A stretch of 64,000 nt of DNA from Streptomyces sp. TS71-3 (GTDB lineage Bacteria; Actinomycetota; Actinomycetes; Streptomycetales; Streptomycetaceae). The stretch spans positions 1 to 64,000 of the forward strand of contig NZ_BNEL01000002.1 in NCBI RefSeq assembly GCF_018327685.1, in the 5' to 3' direction. The notes below the pieces were generated by a model that did not search any database, had not been told where the DNA came from, and saw nothing but the letters and a program-made list of their open reading frames with translations. Each line of letters opens with the position of its first letter. The stretch's first letter is position 1. Below are positions 18,524 through 27,405 of the stretch, one piece after another. Both the position numbers and the translations under genes were made by a program.

Positions 18524-18616
18524 CCTCCGTCCCGCTCCCAGTGCCGTAACCCCACGTAGGGAAACGACACGACCGCACCACCGCACACCCAGCACCGGGC
18601 CGCTCATACCTCGTGC

Positions 18617-19990
18617 GGGTCTGTACGGTGAGTGGTGTAACTCCCGAGCTGGAAGCGACAGTTGATGACTGACGTGACGAGTGGCAGCGAGGCCGGGAAG
18701 GCCCCTGTGAGTGGGACGGGCGCCGTGGATGACGGGCTGGTCGCCGAGTTGGTGGCCCGGGCTCAGGCCGGTGGCGTGAAGCTCACCGGGGAGGGTGGCC
18801 TGCTGCAGCTGCTGACCAAGCGGGTGCTGGAGTCTGCCCTGGAGGGCGAGCTCACTGATCATCTGGGGCACCAGCCCGGTGAGCGGGCCGAGGGCGGTCG
18901 GGACAACTACCGCAACGGGCACCGGTCCAAGACCGTGGTCACCGAGTCGGGGCCGGTCGAGATCTCGGTGCCGCGGGACCGGGCGGGGTCGTTCGAGCCG
19001 CAGCTGGTCAAGAAGCGTCAGCGGCGTCTGGGCGGGGTGGACGAGATGGTCCTGTCGCTGTCGGCGAAAGGGCTGACGCATGGGGAGATCTCCGCGCATC
19101 TCGCCGAGGTGTACGGCACGGAGATCTCCAAGTCCACGATCTCCGCGATCACCGACAGTGTGATGGCTGGCATGGCGGAATGGCAGAACCGCCCGCTGGA
19201 CAGCGTCTACCCGGTCGTCTTCATCGATTGTGTGAACGTGAAGGTCAGGGACGGGCAGGTCGCCAACCGGCCTGTCTACATGGCGGTGGCGGTCACTGCC
19301 GAGGGGCATCGGGACATTCTGGGTCTGTGGATCGGCGACGGCGGGGAGGGCGCAAAGTACTGGCTCCAGGTCCTGACCGAGATCAAGAATCGCGGCGCGG
19401 CTGATGTCCTGATGCTGGTCTGTGACGGCCTGACCGGCCTGCCGGACGCCGTGAACACCGTCTGGCCTGCGACGATCGTCCAGACCTGTGTCGTTCACCT
19501 GCTGCGGAACAGCTTTCGTTACGCGGCCCGGCAGGACTGGGAGAAGATCGCGAGGGCGCTCAGGCCCGTCTACACCGCGGCAACCGAGGACGCCGCCCTG
19601 GAGCGGTTTGTGGAGTTCACCGACGCCTGGAGCAAAAAGTATCCGGCGATCGTTCGCCTCTGGGAGGCGGCCTGGGCGGAGTTCGTGCCCTTCCTCCAGT
19701 TCGACGTGGAGATCCGCAAGATCGTCTGCACCACCAACGCGATCGAGAGTATCAACGCGCGGATCCGCAGGGCCGTCCGGGCCCGGGGGCACTTCCCCAC
19801 CGACCAGGCCGCCCTCAAATGCGTCTACCTGGCCGTCATGAGCCTGGACCCGACCGGCACCGGACGCAAACGCTGGACCATGCGCTGGAAGGCCGCACTC
19901 CAAGCCTTCGACATCACCTTCGACGGCCGGCTCACCGCCGGACGCCGCTGAAGAAAACCGACCGAGTTCCACCGTTTGCTACACAGACCC
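18617..19990 (+). mobile_element. IS256-family insertion sequence
   Basis: Imperfect terminal inverted repeats both begin GGGTCTGT (left 18617 inwards; right ending at 19990) and share a second block ending GTG.AACTC. They flank one transposase gene with normal spacing, giving an element of about 1.37 kb. I see no target duplication (left flank ...CTCGTGC, right flank CAGCTCTG), so flanking DNA has been rearranged since insertion. The right end abuts the truncated 3' side of a helicase remnant. Confidence 0.75.
18662..19951 (+). CDS. IS256-family transposase
   Basis: A full-length ~429-residue mutator-type transposase. The N-terminus has GGRDNYRNGHRSKTV and ISVPRDRAGSFEP, characteristic of the family. 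DDE residues are visible in VVFIDCVNVKV (first Asp), LMLVCDGLTGLPDAV (second Asp) and CTTNAIESINARIRR (Glu). Start is TTG 18662 or ATG 18665. No frameshift or stop is present, so it could still be active. Confidence 0.93.
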   Translation: MMTDVTSGSEAGKAPVSGTGAVDDGLVAELVARAQAGGVKLTGEGGLLQLLTKRVLESALEGELTDHLGHQPGERAEGGRDNYRNGHRSKTVVTESGPVEISVPRDRAGSFEPQLVKKRQRRLGGVDEMVLSLSAKGLTHGEISAHLAEVYGTEISKSTISAITDSVMAGMAEWQNRPLDSVYPVVFIDCVNVKVRDGQVANRPVYMAVAVTAEGHRDILGLWIGDGGEGAKYWLQVLTEIKNRGAADVLMLVCDGLTGLPDAVNTVWPATIVQTCVVHLLRNSFRYAARQDWEKIARALRPVYTAATEDAALERFVEFTDAWSKKYPAIVRLWEAAWAEFVPFLQFDVEIRKIVCTTNAIESINARIRRAVRARGHFPTDQAALKCVYLAVMSLDPTGTGRKRWTMRWKAALQAFDITFDGRLTAGRR

Positions 19991-20031
19991 CAGCTCTGAC
20001 CAGCAGCGATAGCGAACTGCAACTGGAGTAC

Positions 20032-21071
20032 TAGGACCTGGACGTTGGTGATCACGGCGCGGTCGGCGTTCGCGAAGTGGTCAAGAGGTTGCGCGCGTTG
20101 GTCGGGGGTGTGGTTGCCGTTGGTTGACGATACGGACAGGGTGCCGGCCCAGGAGGGGCGCTGTTCGGTGGGGAGGGTGCACAGGGTGTGGCCGAATTGG
20201 CGGGCGAAGTCTTCTGCGTCGGCGACTTGTTGGGAGTAAACGATCACATGCTTGAGGTCGTGGGTGGTCATCGCTTTGAGGACGCCCAGGTGCAGGGCCG
20301 TCGTCCGGCGGGCGGTCGGGGACGGGGACTCCCACGTCGGTGCGGTCGACGCGGTGCGCTTCGGGCGCGGGCGGGTGTCCCGGGGCCTCGGCCAGGCGGG
20401 GGGCTTCCCACTCGTACGGGGTCGCGGTAGGTAGAGGCGGCGCTCGATGCGGATCCGGGAGGAGTCGTGGACCATCGTCCACTCCTTGTCCCAACTGCCC
20501 GCGGTACGGTGCGCCTCGTCGACGACCGTGAGATCGAAGGTGGGTGCAGGGAAGATGGAGTGCTGGATTTCCTCGATCCGCGAGAGAGAGTCCAAGGTGA
20601 CGAACACAGTCGCCGGCTCGTTCTTCTTAGCGCGCTGGGCCAGCCAGTACGCCAGGTACCCCCCGAACCTGTGCTGCTCGCTCCTGCTTCGGCGAGCGCG
20701 GGGGGCTTGTCGGCGTTCAGCGACGACACCGCCATCAACGCCTCCCTCCGCCCGTCCGCGCGAGCAGCCGCCGCCCACTGGCCGATCGAATCCCGGCTGG
20801 GCTACCACCACCAGCAGAAACCCGACGTTCAGGGCCTTTGCCGTAGGAGGGCAATCAGCGTCTTACCCGTCCCGCACGCGGAGACCATGTGCCCGCGACT
20901 CCCGGGCTTTTTCAGCCCGCGTGCCCCGCTGTCCACGGCCGCCTGCTGATCCGCGCGCAGCACCCGACGGGCGGGAACGGGGGTGTCGGCTGCGAGTGCC
21001 ATGAGCGCCGTGGCGGAATCGGGGGCGGAAGGAGTCACGGGCGACCTCGAGCTCGCAGCGGAAACGGGCAC
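20032..21071 (-). pseudogene. Broken DEAD/DEAH-box helicase, truncated at the IS256 end
   Basis: Helicase motifs are spread over several frames: LRADQQAAVDSGARGL and SACGTGKT (Walker A, ~20880-20990), TVFVTLDSL, FDLTVVDEAHRTAG (Walker B DEAH, ~20510), TATPYEWEAPRL (motif III), then HVIVYSQQVADAEDFARQF and FANADRAVITNVQVL, where homology stops at the IS256 boundary. The block order and DEAHRTAG..DKEW wording resemble large helicases found near Streptomyces chromosome ends. Several frameshifts and a gap after Walker A make it non-functional. Confidence 0.7.
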
Positions 21072-21155
21072 GCCTATCCTCCCGGATCGACCGGGCCGGC
21101 CTGGCGGAAACGGACCGATCGCAAGCTCCAGTGAGGATGTGCTCCTGCGGCGGTG

Positions 21156-21932
21156 TCACCGTGGCGGGAGTGAGGCGAGGTGGGACCGTACCCGTCGGCT
21201 GAGCAGTGTTGCGCAGCGGGTGTCGCGCACGAGTGCGGCCAGGTTGTGCCACACGGTCTGGCGGATGTCCCTGGGTGTTGTTCGGTGGTGGCGTGCGAGG
21301 GTCTGTTCAACGGCGGTGACGTTGCCGGGCAGTGGCTGGGCGGAGCTGCGGTCGCCGAAGGGGTGGTCGGTCTCGGTCAGTACACGGTCGAGAGGAATGG
21401 TCTGCAGCAGAGCGGTCTTGCGTGCGGCGGAGGCGTTGACGGAGAAGTAGCAGCCCAGGCGGACGGCGCGGGCGGTCTGCTCCGGGTCTCCGAGCCACCA
21501 GTGGAGAACCATGCCGGGGGCCGGGGACCGTTCCAGTTCGTCCAGCACCTGCTCGCAGGCGACGTAGCTGTGAATGCTGGCGATGCGCGGGGTTCGCGCC
21601 AGGACGTCGAGGACGTTGCGGAGGGTGGTCTGTTGGTTCTCGAGCGGGACGCGACTCCTGCCGTCGAGTCCGATCTCGCTGACCAGCGGGGTGTGGTCGA
21701 TCAGTTGAGTGAAGGTGTTGGGGTCGAAGCCGGTGTGGCTGCGGGCGAGTCCGGGGTGGGCGCCGACTCCCCAGATGATCCGGTCATCGTGTCGCTGGAC
21801 GGCTCGGGCGGCCTCGGGCAGGGACCGGGTGGCGGCGAAGATGACGGCGCCCAGGCCAGCGAGGTCGTCGACCGGGACGCTGGTGTCGATGTGTGCGTGC
21901 AGGTCCAGCGGTGGCAGTGCGCTCGTCCTCAT
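21156..21932 (-). CDS. qatD: QatD: TatD-family metal-dependent DNase
   Basis: Last gene of the QatABCD antiphage operon. TatD metal ligands are visible: LDLHAHIDTS (HxH), SEIGLDG (Glu), SIHSYVACEQV (His) and TETDHPFGDR (catalytic/metal Asp). At about 258 residues it is normal length for TatD. The ATG at 21932 overlaps the stop of qatC (ATGA), favouring it over an upstream GTG. In the characterised system all four genes are needed for protection; QatD presumably cuts DNA or a modified intermediate. Confidence 0.88.
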   Translation of the reverse strand: MRTSALPPLDLHAHIDTSVPVDDLAGLGAVIFAATRSLPEAARAVQRHDDRIIWGVGAHPGLARSHTGFDPNTFTQLIDHTPLVSEIGLDGRSRVPLENQQTTLRNVLDVLARTPRIASIHSYVACEQVLDELERSPAPGMVLHWWLGDPEQTARAVRLGCYFSVNASAARKTALLQTIPLDRVLTETDHPFGDRSSAQPLPGNVTAVEQTLARHHRTTPRDIRQTVWHNLAALVRDTRCATLLSRRVRSHLASLPPR

Positions 21933-23221
21933 GATGGGTACAGCAGCTCCAGTTCCGCGACGCCCCGCCGGCACAGCTCGTAGGCCTGGCGGGTGGGGTA
22001 GTCGGAGGGCAGGTTCAGGGTGGTGATGTCAGCTGGGCGCAGGCCGCGGGCGAGGAAGGTGCGCAGTGAGGCTTCGACCGACTTGTCGGCCAGGTAGGCG
22101 CTGAGGTGTGCGTCATGGCGAGTGTGGAGGTAATCGGTCGTGTCCTCGAGCTGGGCGGCGTGGAAGGAGGCGCGGCGCAGCAGGCAGCCGAAGCACACGC
22201 CGCAGTGCGTGCGCACGGGGATGCGGTGGGTGCGGTGTCCAGTGTGGGCGCAGGAGTGGGTGCTGCTGAGCAGCCGGGCGGCCGGGCCGGTGCCGACGAG
22301 TCCGGCGGCCAGGGTGAACATCTCGCCCTTGGTGCGGGCGGCAAAGGGGTTGTGGATGACGGCGTGGGCTCCAGCGTCGTGGGCAATGGCGGCCAGGGTC
22401 TGCAGGAAGAGGGGGTGGGTGGTGCGGGTGGACACGGCGCCGCGCTGGTCAGGGGTGAGCGGCACGTTGAGAGAGGCGAAACCGTTCTCCGGGATCCACA
22501 GCGGCACCTTCTCCACCGCGGCGGTGGCCAGGCCCAGGGCGAGGAAGAGCAGGGAGCGGGTGCGGGTGGAGTACTCGTTGCGCAGTTTCACCCCGGTGGA
22601 CTGATGGCTTTTGCGGGAGAACCGCAGCGGCTGGTGGAACTGCGGGGGGCCGTCGATGAGGTGGGCTATGTCGTCGGCGACGGCGCGTTGGATGGGGGCG
22701 AGGGTGGTGGCGCCGACATGGGAGAGCAGCAGGTGCTGCTCTGGCCCGAGGTCGTGGCGGGAGTAGAGGGCGCCGACCGCCGAGTCGGCGCCGCCGCTGA
22801 GGAGGACGACGCGCCGTATTCCAGGGTGCGGGGTGTCGTGGATGGTTTCTTGCGGGGTGGCGGTGTGGTGGAAGCGGATCGACCAGCGGTCTCCGGAGAG
22901 GAAGCCCAGGAGGGGTTCGAGGCGTTTACGCACTGCGTCCCAGCGGGCCGGGGCGTAGACGGGTACGTCCAGTTCGAAGGTGCGTTGGGTCCAGTTGGAG
23001 CGGTTGGCGCGGCGGCGGGTGGTGCGGTCGGCGGCATAGACCAGCGCGGCGAGGCGGACCAGTTCAATGTTGGGTTCGGGGACGGGGCCTAGTGCTCCCA
23101 GGCATGGTCCGAGGGTGGAGACGAAGGAACCGCCCGGGCCGGGTGGCCACCAGAAGGTGGTAGTGCTGTCGGGCTCGGGCCGGGAGGTGTCGGCGTCCAG
23201 GCGCAGGGTGTAGGCAGGCAT
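21929..23221 (-). CDS. qatC: QatC: QueC-like enzyme
   Basis: A 430-residue protein with a PP-loop ATP-pyrophosphatase signature, VLLSGGADSAVGAL, at about residues 139-152 and a C-terminal Cys cluster (CGVCFGCLLRR) like the zinc site of QueC 7-cyano-7-deazaguanine synthases. The longer N-terminal region is typical of QatC rather than housekeeping QueC, and no other queuosine gene is nearby. It may modify a protein or nucleobase within the Qat system. Stop overlaps the qatD start; its ATG is one base from the end of qatB. Confidence 0.9.
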   Translation of the reverse strand: MPAYTLRLDADTSRPEPDSTTTFWWPPGPGGSFVSTLGPCLGALGPVPEPNIELVRLAALVYAADRTTRRRANRSNWTQRTFELDVPVYAPARWDAVRKRLEPLLGFLSGDRWSIRFHHTATPQETIHDTPHPGIRRVVLLSGGADSAVGALYSRHDLGPEQHLLLSHVGATTLAPIQRAVADDIAHLIDGPPQFHQPLRFSRKSHQSTGVKLRNEYSTRTRSLLFLALGLATAAVEKVPLWIPENGFASLNVPLTPDQRGAVSTRTTHPLFLQTLAAIAHDAGAHAVIHNPFAARTKGEMFTLAAGLVGTGPAARLLSSTHSCAHTGHRTHRIPVRTHCGVCFGCLLRRASFHAAQLEDTTDYLHTRHDAHLSAYLADKSVEASLRTFLARGLRPADITTLNLPSDYPTRQAYELCRRGVAELELLYPS

Positions 23222-23997
23222 CAGGGCTCCATCCAGATGGACCGCATCGCCTCGATGCCTTCTTCGACGGCTCGGGTGATCTCGGTGGTGCTGGGGCCGG
23301 TGATCGTGAGGGGGGTTCGCTCGACCAGGGCGCGTGCGGTTTCGCGGATTTGGCGTTCACCATCGGCGGTGGCCCAGGTGGGGCGGGAGCCGTCGTTCAT
23401 CTTCGAGGCGGCCTCGCTGAGGATCGCCTCGGAGATGGTCAGGGCCAGGGTTTCCCGGACGACTTCCTCGGGAGTGGGGGGTGCGCTGTCAGTGCCTGCC
23501 TCCAGGACCCATTGGGCCACTTCGCTGGCGACGAAGCGGCGCTCCTCGTCCTCGATGGTGCCGTCGGCGAGTGGCCCGCAAGCGGCCTCCACGATCCGAC
23601 GGGTCCAGTCGATCGGGTCGTCGGCTACGGCCTGCAGTTCCGCGTAGTCGAGGCCGAGTTCCTGCAGGGCCTGCTCGTTGCCGGTGCGGTAGGCGTAGGC
23701 CGCGGCCGCTGCGCGGCCTGCCGTACGGGAGGACTGCACGACTGTGCGCTGTGCCCCTCCCCCGGCTCGGCCCCCTCCGGATTCGGTGGCGCCTCCTGCT
23801 CCGCCGCCGGGGCCGTCGGCGTGGCCGCCGGAGGTCCGGAACAGGCCGAGGGCTGGGGCGAGTTGGTCCGGACTGAGCTGAGGGGCGGGTGTGCCGGGGT
23901 CGGAGCCTGTCAGGGCGTCGAGCCACTGGGTGATGTTGTGCTGCAGTTGTTTGCTGGCAGGTGTGCCATTTCCGGTGTAGGAGCCCTTGGTGCCCAT
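23221..23997 (-). CDS. qatB: QatB
   Basis: A 258-residue protein beginning MGTKGSYTGNGTPASKQLQ, with a Gly/Ser-rich start characteristic of QatB, a Gly-rich linker (SGGHADGPGGGAGGATESGG) and a helical C-terminal half. QatB has no assigned enzymatic activity but is an essential, conserved part of QatABCD. It is sandwiched between qatA and qatC with one-base stop/start overlaps on both sides, so all four genes form one coupled operon. Assigned from position and N-terminal style. Confidence 0.8.
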   Translation of the reverse strand: MGTKGSYTGNGTPASKQLQHNITQWLDALTGSDPGTPAPQLSPDQLAPALGLFRTSGGHADGPGGGAGGATESGGGRAGGGAQRTVVQSSRTAGRAAAAAYAYRTGNEQALQELGLDYAELQAVADDPIDWTRRIVEAACGPLADGTIEDEERRFVASEVAQWVLEAGTDSAPPTPEEVVRETLALTISEAILSEAASKMNDGSRPTWATADGERQIRETARALVERTPLTITGPSTTEITRAVEEGIEAMRSIWMEP

Positions 23998-25910
23998 CAG
24001 AGGCGGCTTCCTGCGCCCAGGGCGTGCTCCAGGGCACGCTTGGTCCGGGCCGGGTCGGCCGGGGCATGGGTCTTCCAGTGCTCCAGCACGCTGCGGAAGG
24101 CGGGGTCGGCAGCCGGGAGGGTCAGGATGGTGGCCGGCTCCAGTTCGCCAGCCGGGACGGACTGCAGGAGCCGGGTGGCCCGTTCAGTGGTGGCCGGGTA
24201 GGCGGTGACGATACGGACCATGCCGCGCACGGCCGCGCTCTGTTCGGCCGGGCGGTCCCGGCCTGCCCGGCCGAGGTACTCGACCAGGCTCAGGGCGTCG
24301 TCCTCGCCGAGTGCTTCGATGTCGGCGTCGGTCACCCGGTGCTGGTCGAAGCGCGCGGTGGACAGCAGGTTGGCCGCGATGTCCCGCAGCCGACCCGGCA
24401 GTCCGGCGTCGAGGAGCTGCTCGCCGGAGAACGCGGCCGCCAAGTAGAGGTAGGGGGCCAGGTCCACGGGGCCGAGACTCGGGGAAAGTTTGGCCCATCG
24501 GATCAGTTCGTCCTCGAAGGTGACCGGCTCGGTCTCGTCCGGCGCCGGGTTCTGCTCTCCTGTCGAGGGGGCGTCGTCGTCGGGCGAGGGGCCGACGTCC
24601 TGGGCTGGCTGGGGTTCGGGGGCGGGACGGCCGGCGGCCGCTTCCAGTTTGGCCATCCGGGAGCGCAGTTCGCCGCGGGCCAGCCATCCCAGGACGGTGG
24701 TGAAGGCGTCGGGCAGGAGCTTCTCCAGCACCATGAGCTTGGCCACAATGTCCGCCTCGAGGAGGATGCCGCGGTGGTCGGCGACGGACTGGCGCACCCG
24801 CAGGTCGTTGAGAAAGCGCTTGATGCGGCGGGGGCTGCCTTGGAGCTTCTCGTAGAGGATGGGCGTCATCCGTGAGGCAAAGGCCAGTTCGGCGGAGATG
24901 TCGTTGCCGTTCACGGTCGTGGCCAGGTCGTCCAGCAGTCCCTTCTCCCGGCGCAGGCGTACGCAGGCCGCGATGTAGGGGGTGAGCTCCTCGTCGGGCA
25001 GGCGCTGGAGAAGTTGCAGCAGGACGAGGAAGGCTTCGGTGTCGAAGCGGCTCAGGGTGGGCAGCGGCACCGTGGTCTGCACAATCTTGTGCAGGTAGAG
25101 GCTGGCAGGTTCCTCGAAGTACCGCTCGTCTGCTCCCTGCTGTGTGCTGCCGGGGGCGGCAAAGCGGGCACGCAGGGCGTCGGCCACCCGGTGCTCGTCC
25201 GCGGCAACGACGAACGCCATCTTGGGCACCGCCAGGAACAGTCGGATGGTCTCGAGTGTGTCCACGACCGTTTCGGGCAGGCAGCGGTCGAGGTCGTCGA
25301 CGAGGACGACGACGCGCTTGAGGTGGCTGAGCTCGGCGGACTCCATCAGCGTGCAGAACTCGCTGCGGAATTCCTCCAGTCCGCGGGACGGAGGGTCTGC
25401 GGCGTCGGCGTCCTGGCTGCTGGGTTCGATGTTGATCAAGCTGGTGAGGTCGTCGACGGAGGGCAGCTGCAGGGTCAGCGACGTCTTGGCCGCCACCTGC
25501 AGGGCCTTGGCCCAGTCGACCCGCCGGCGCAGCGTAGTCAGCACCGCCCGGGCACGGCTGCGGGCCTGTCCCGGCTGTTCTTTCTGGGCGAGTTCGGCGG
25601 CGACGGCGCTGAGCACCTCGCCGATCAGGGTTTCCTTGGCGCTGACACCGGGGTCGTAGCGCCACGGATCCGTGCTGATCACGAGAACGGTGGCGTCGGT
25701 CCTGGGCTGCGGGGCGAGCTCGTCCTCGATCAGTCGGAGCACCGTGGTCTTGCCGCTCCCCCAGGCACCCGAGACCCCGACGGTCACCGGGTCGAGGGCG
25801 TCGTCGAGTACGGCCTGGACCACGGTCTTGGCCACCGCGTCGAACGACAGAAGATCCAGGTGTGTCGGCTCGTCCGACCACAGCTGTGCAGACATGTTGC
25901 TCTTGCCCAT
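23997..25910 (-). CDS. qatA: QatA: KAP-family P-loop ATPase
   Basis: A KAP-type NTPase of about 637 residues. Walker A (GVSGAWGSGKTT) is near residues 43-55; Walker B (VVVLVDDLDRCLPE) and a downstream sensor region (FVVAADEHRVADAL) follow, the standard KAP order. The helical insert and C-terminal region extend to the qatB junction. ATG 25910 (MGKSNM) or ATG 25895 (MSAQLWSDEPTH) is the start; sequence further upstream is not family-like. First gene of the operon; the gap to 26060 is AT-richer and probably holds the promoter. The QatABCD order matches the published system. Confidence 0.88.
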   Translation of the reverse strand: MGKSNMSAQLWSDEPTHLDLLSFDAVAKTVVQAVLDDALDPVTVGVSGAWGSGKTTVLRLIEDELAPQPRTDATVLVISTDPWRYDPGVSAKETLIGEVLSAVAAELAQKEQPGQARSRARAVLTTLRRRVDWAKALQVAAKTSLTLQLPSVDDLTSLINIEPSSQDADAADPPSRGLEEFRSEFCTLMESAELSHLKRVVVLVDDLDRCLPETVVDTLETIRLFLAVPKMAFVVAADEHRVADALRARFAAPGSTQQGADERYFEEPASLYLHKIVQTTVPLPTLSRFDTEAFLVLLQLLQRLPDEELTPYIAACVRLRREKGLLDDLATTVNGNDISAELAFASRMTPILYEKLQGSPRRIKRFLNDLRVRQSVADHRGILLEADIVAKLMVLEKLLPDAFTTVLGWLARGELRSRMAKLEAAAGRPAPEPQPAQDVGPSPDDDAPSTGEQNPAPDETEPVTFEDELIRWAKLSPSLGPVDLAPYLYLAAAFSGEQLLDAGLPGRLRDIAANLLSTARFDQHRVTDADIEALGEDDALSLVEYLGRAGRDRPAEQSAAVRGMVRIVTAYPATTERATRLLQSVPAGELEPATILTLPAADPAFRSVLEHWKTHAPADPARTKRALEHALGAGSRL

Positions 25911-26124
25911 CCCCCGGGCCTGCGACCTTTTCGTCTCAGGCGGTCCCCACACCAGCACTGTGCACCTGGGTTTTCCCGAATGTGCAGCGAACGCACACAA
26001 TAACCCTCGTTTCATCCTCAACAACAGCAAGAGAAATATTCGTTGCGGACACCACTGCATCACGATCTTCGGTCCGAGGGCGCGGTCATGGCCGACCGCC
26101 CTGCCGCTGCCCCGGTGCGAGCCC

Positions 26125-26320
26125 GGTACGGGCGGTGGAGCAGCAGGCCGGCCCAGGCCTTCCTTAAGCAGGTGGGCGTGGTGGAGGGCAGGATGAGCCT
26201 CGGCGATGAACTCCAGCTGCCCGTATTGGCGTGCGGTGAGGTCTTCGGGGTTCTTCCACAGCGCGAGCCGGGCGTTCTTCCACGCCTTGGTCCCGGCAAT
26301 GGTCCATCCCTTGCCGCCCG
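26125..26320 (-). pseudogene. Fragment of an ISL3-family transposase
   Basis: The minus strand reads WKNARLALWKNPEDLTARQ, then FIAEAHPALHHAHLLKEGL, the conserved region just before the helical end of ISL3 transposases. There are no catalytic residues, inverted repeats or continuation on either side. A scrap left by earlier transposition at the edge of the Qat operon. Confidence 0.55.
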
Positions 26321-26423
26321 GCTCGGCTTTCCATCCCGACCGGTGCGTTTCAAAAGAAATCCGCCGGGACGGGGCACCCGGGTGCCCGGCCCCGGCGTGG
26401 GGGGGGTCGGGCTCAAGGCTTAC

Positions 26424-26690
26424 TTAAGCAGGGTCTTGGTGGCGCGCCGCTCGTCCATCGCCTTGTAGCCCTCGGCGACCTGCTCCAGCGGCAGGGTAAG
26501 GTCGAAGACCTTCCCGGGGTTGATGCGGCCGGACAGGACGCGGTAGATCAGGTCGGGCAGGTAGCCGCGGACCGGGGCCGGGCCGCCGCGCAGGCCGACG
26601 TGGAAGAGAACAGCTCCTGGCCGTCGATCGCGACCTCGTGCGGGATGCCGACGAAGCCGAGCCGCCCAGGCGAGTTGGCTGCCGACGTCC
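26424..26690 (-). pseudogene. C-terminal remnant of a zinc-type alcohol dehydrogenase
   Basis: The minus strand encodes, with a frame change, LGFVGIPHEVAIDGQELF, then LRGGPAPVRGYLPDLIYRV and SGRINPGKVFDLTLPLEQV, ending ERRATKTLLK before a stop at 26424. This is the typical end of MDR-family dehydrogenases. The N-terminal catalytic domain is absent. Its 5' end lies within about 15 bp of the end of the transposon-like operon, marking a junction. Confidence 0.65.
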
Positions 26691-26701
26691 CGGGAAGCGG
26701 T

Positions 26702-27385
26702 TCAGGTCGTCATGAGGCGGTGGTAGTCCTCGATGCGCTGGACCAGGTCGTCTTCGGAGATGCGGGTGAAGGCGCTCATCCGGGCGGGGGTGAGGCCGCT
26801 GATCAGGCCGGTCAGCGCGAGTTCGCACAGGGCCTGGTCGATGCGGGCCCGGGCAGCGCCGAGACTGACCAGGCCCAGCTCGGCGCCGTCCGCGGCCGGC
26901 ATCGCCCCCTCGATGGCCAGGCCGGCCAGGTCACGCACCGCATCGGTGATCAGCCCGGTGACGAATTCCGCCTTGTCCAAGCCGGCGGCACCCGCCCAGG
27001 TGCGCTCGTAAGAGGCCGGTCCGGCCGGGCCGGCGCCGGCGTGCTGCGCGCGGTACGCGGTGATGTACTGCCACACCCACCGGTAGGTCACCGGGCACCG
27101 GCTGGTGCGCAAGGTCAGCTCCCGGTACAGCTCGAACACCTCACGGCGCTGCTCGGGCGCCTTGGCCCGGTCTTCTTCCAGCAGCATCTCCAAGCACTGG
27201 CGGACCTCGGCGAGCTCTTCCTCGTCGGCCGGGATGTCGAGCGTGATGGGCGGCACGGTCGTAAGCGCTTCCATGACCATCCGGCGGCCCACGCCGTGGC
27301 GCTTGGCTAGGGCCTCGGGCAGCCTCTGGCCCGCCTGGTGGTCGCGGCGGATCGCGTCGAGGAGTTCGGGGTCCGGCTCGGGCAT
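26702..27385 (-). CDS. Last gene of transposase/ATPase operon: hypothetical HTH-like protein
   Basis: A 227-residue protein. The N-terminus (LLDAIRRDHQAGQRLPEALA KRHGVGRRMVMEAL) looks like a resolvase/IS-style HTH, and the rest is helical (LIEDYHRLMTT at the end). I do not recognise a family. It follows the 381-residue gene by 20 bp and is the last member of the seven-gene minus-strand operon. Its stop is almost on top of the ADH remnant, so any element end downstream has been lost or is extremely close. Could be a regulator or target-binding accessory. Confidence 0.6.
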   Translation of the reverse strand: MPEPDPELLDAIRRDHQAGQRLPEALAKRHGVGRRMVMEALTTVPPITLDIPADEEELAEVRQCLEMLLEEDRAKAPEQRREVFELYRELTLRTSRCPVTYRWVWQYITAYRAQHAGAGPAGPASYERTWAGAAGLDKAEFVTGLITDAVRDLAGLAIEGAMPAADGAELGLVSLGAARARIDQALCELALTGLISGLTPARMSAFTRISEDDLVQRIEDYHRLMTT

Positions 27386-27405
27386 CGTCTGCTCCCTGAT
27401 CTTTG

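Noticed and set aside
19991..20040. IS256 target-site duplication
   Set aside because: The flanking 8-9 bases do not match on the two sides.
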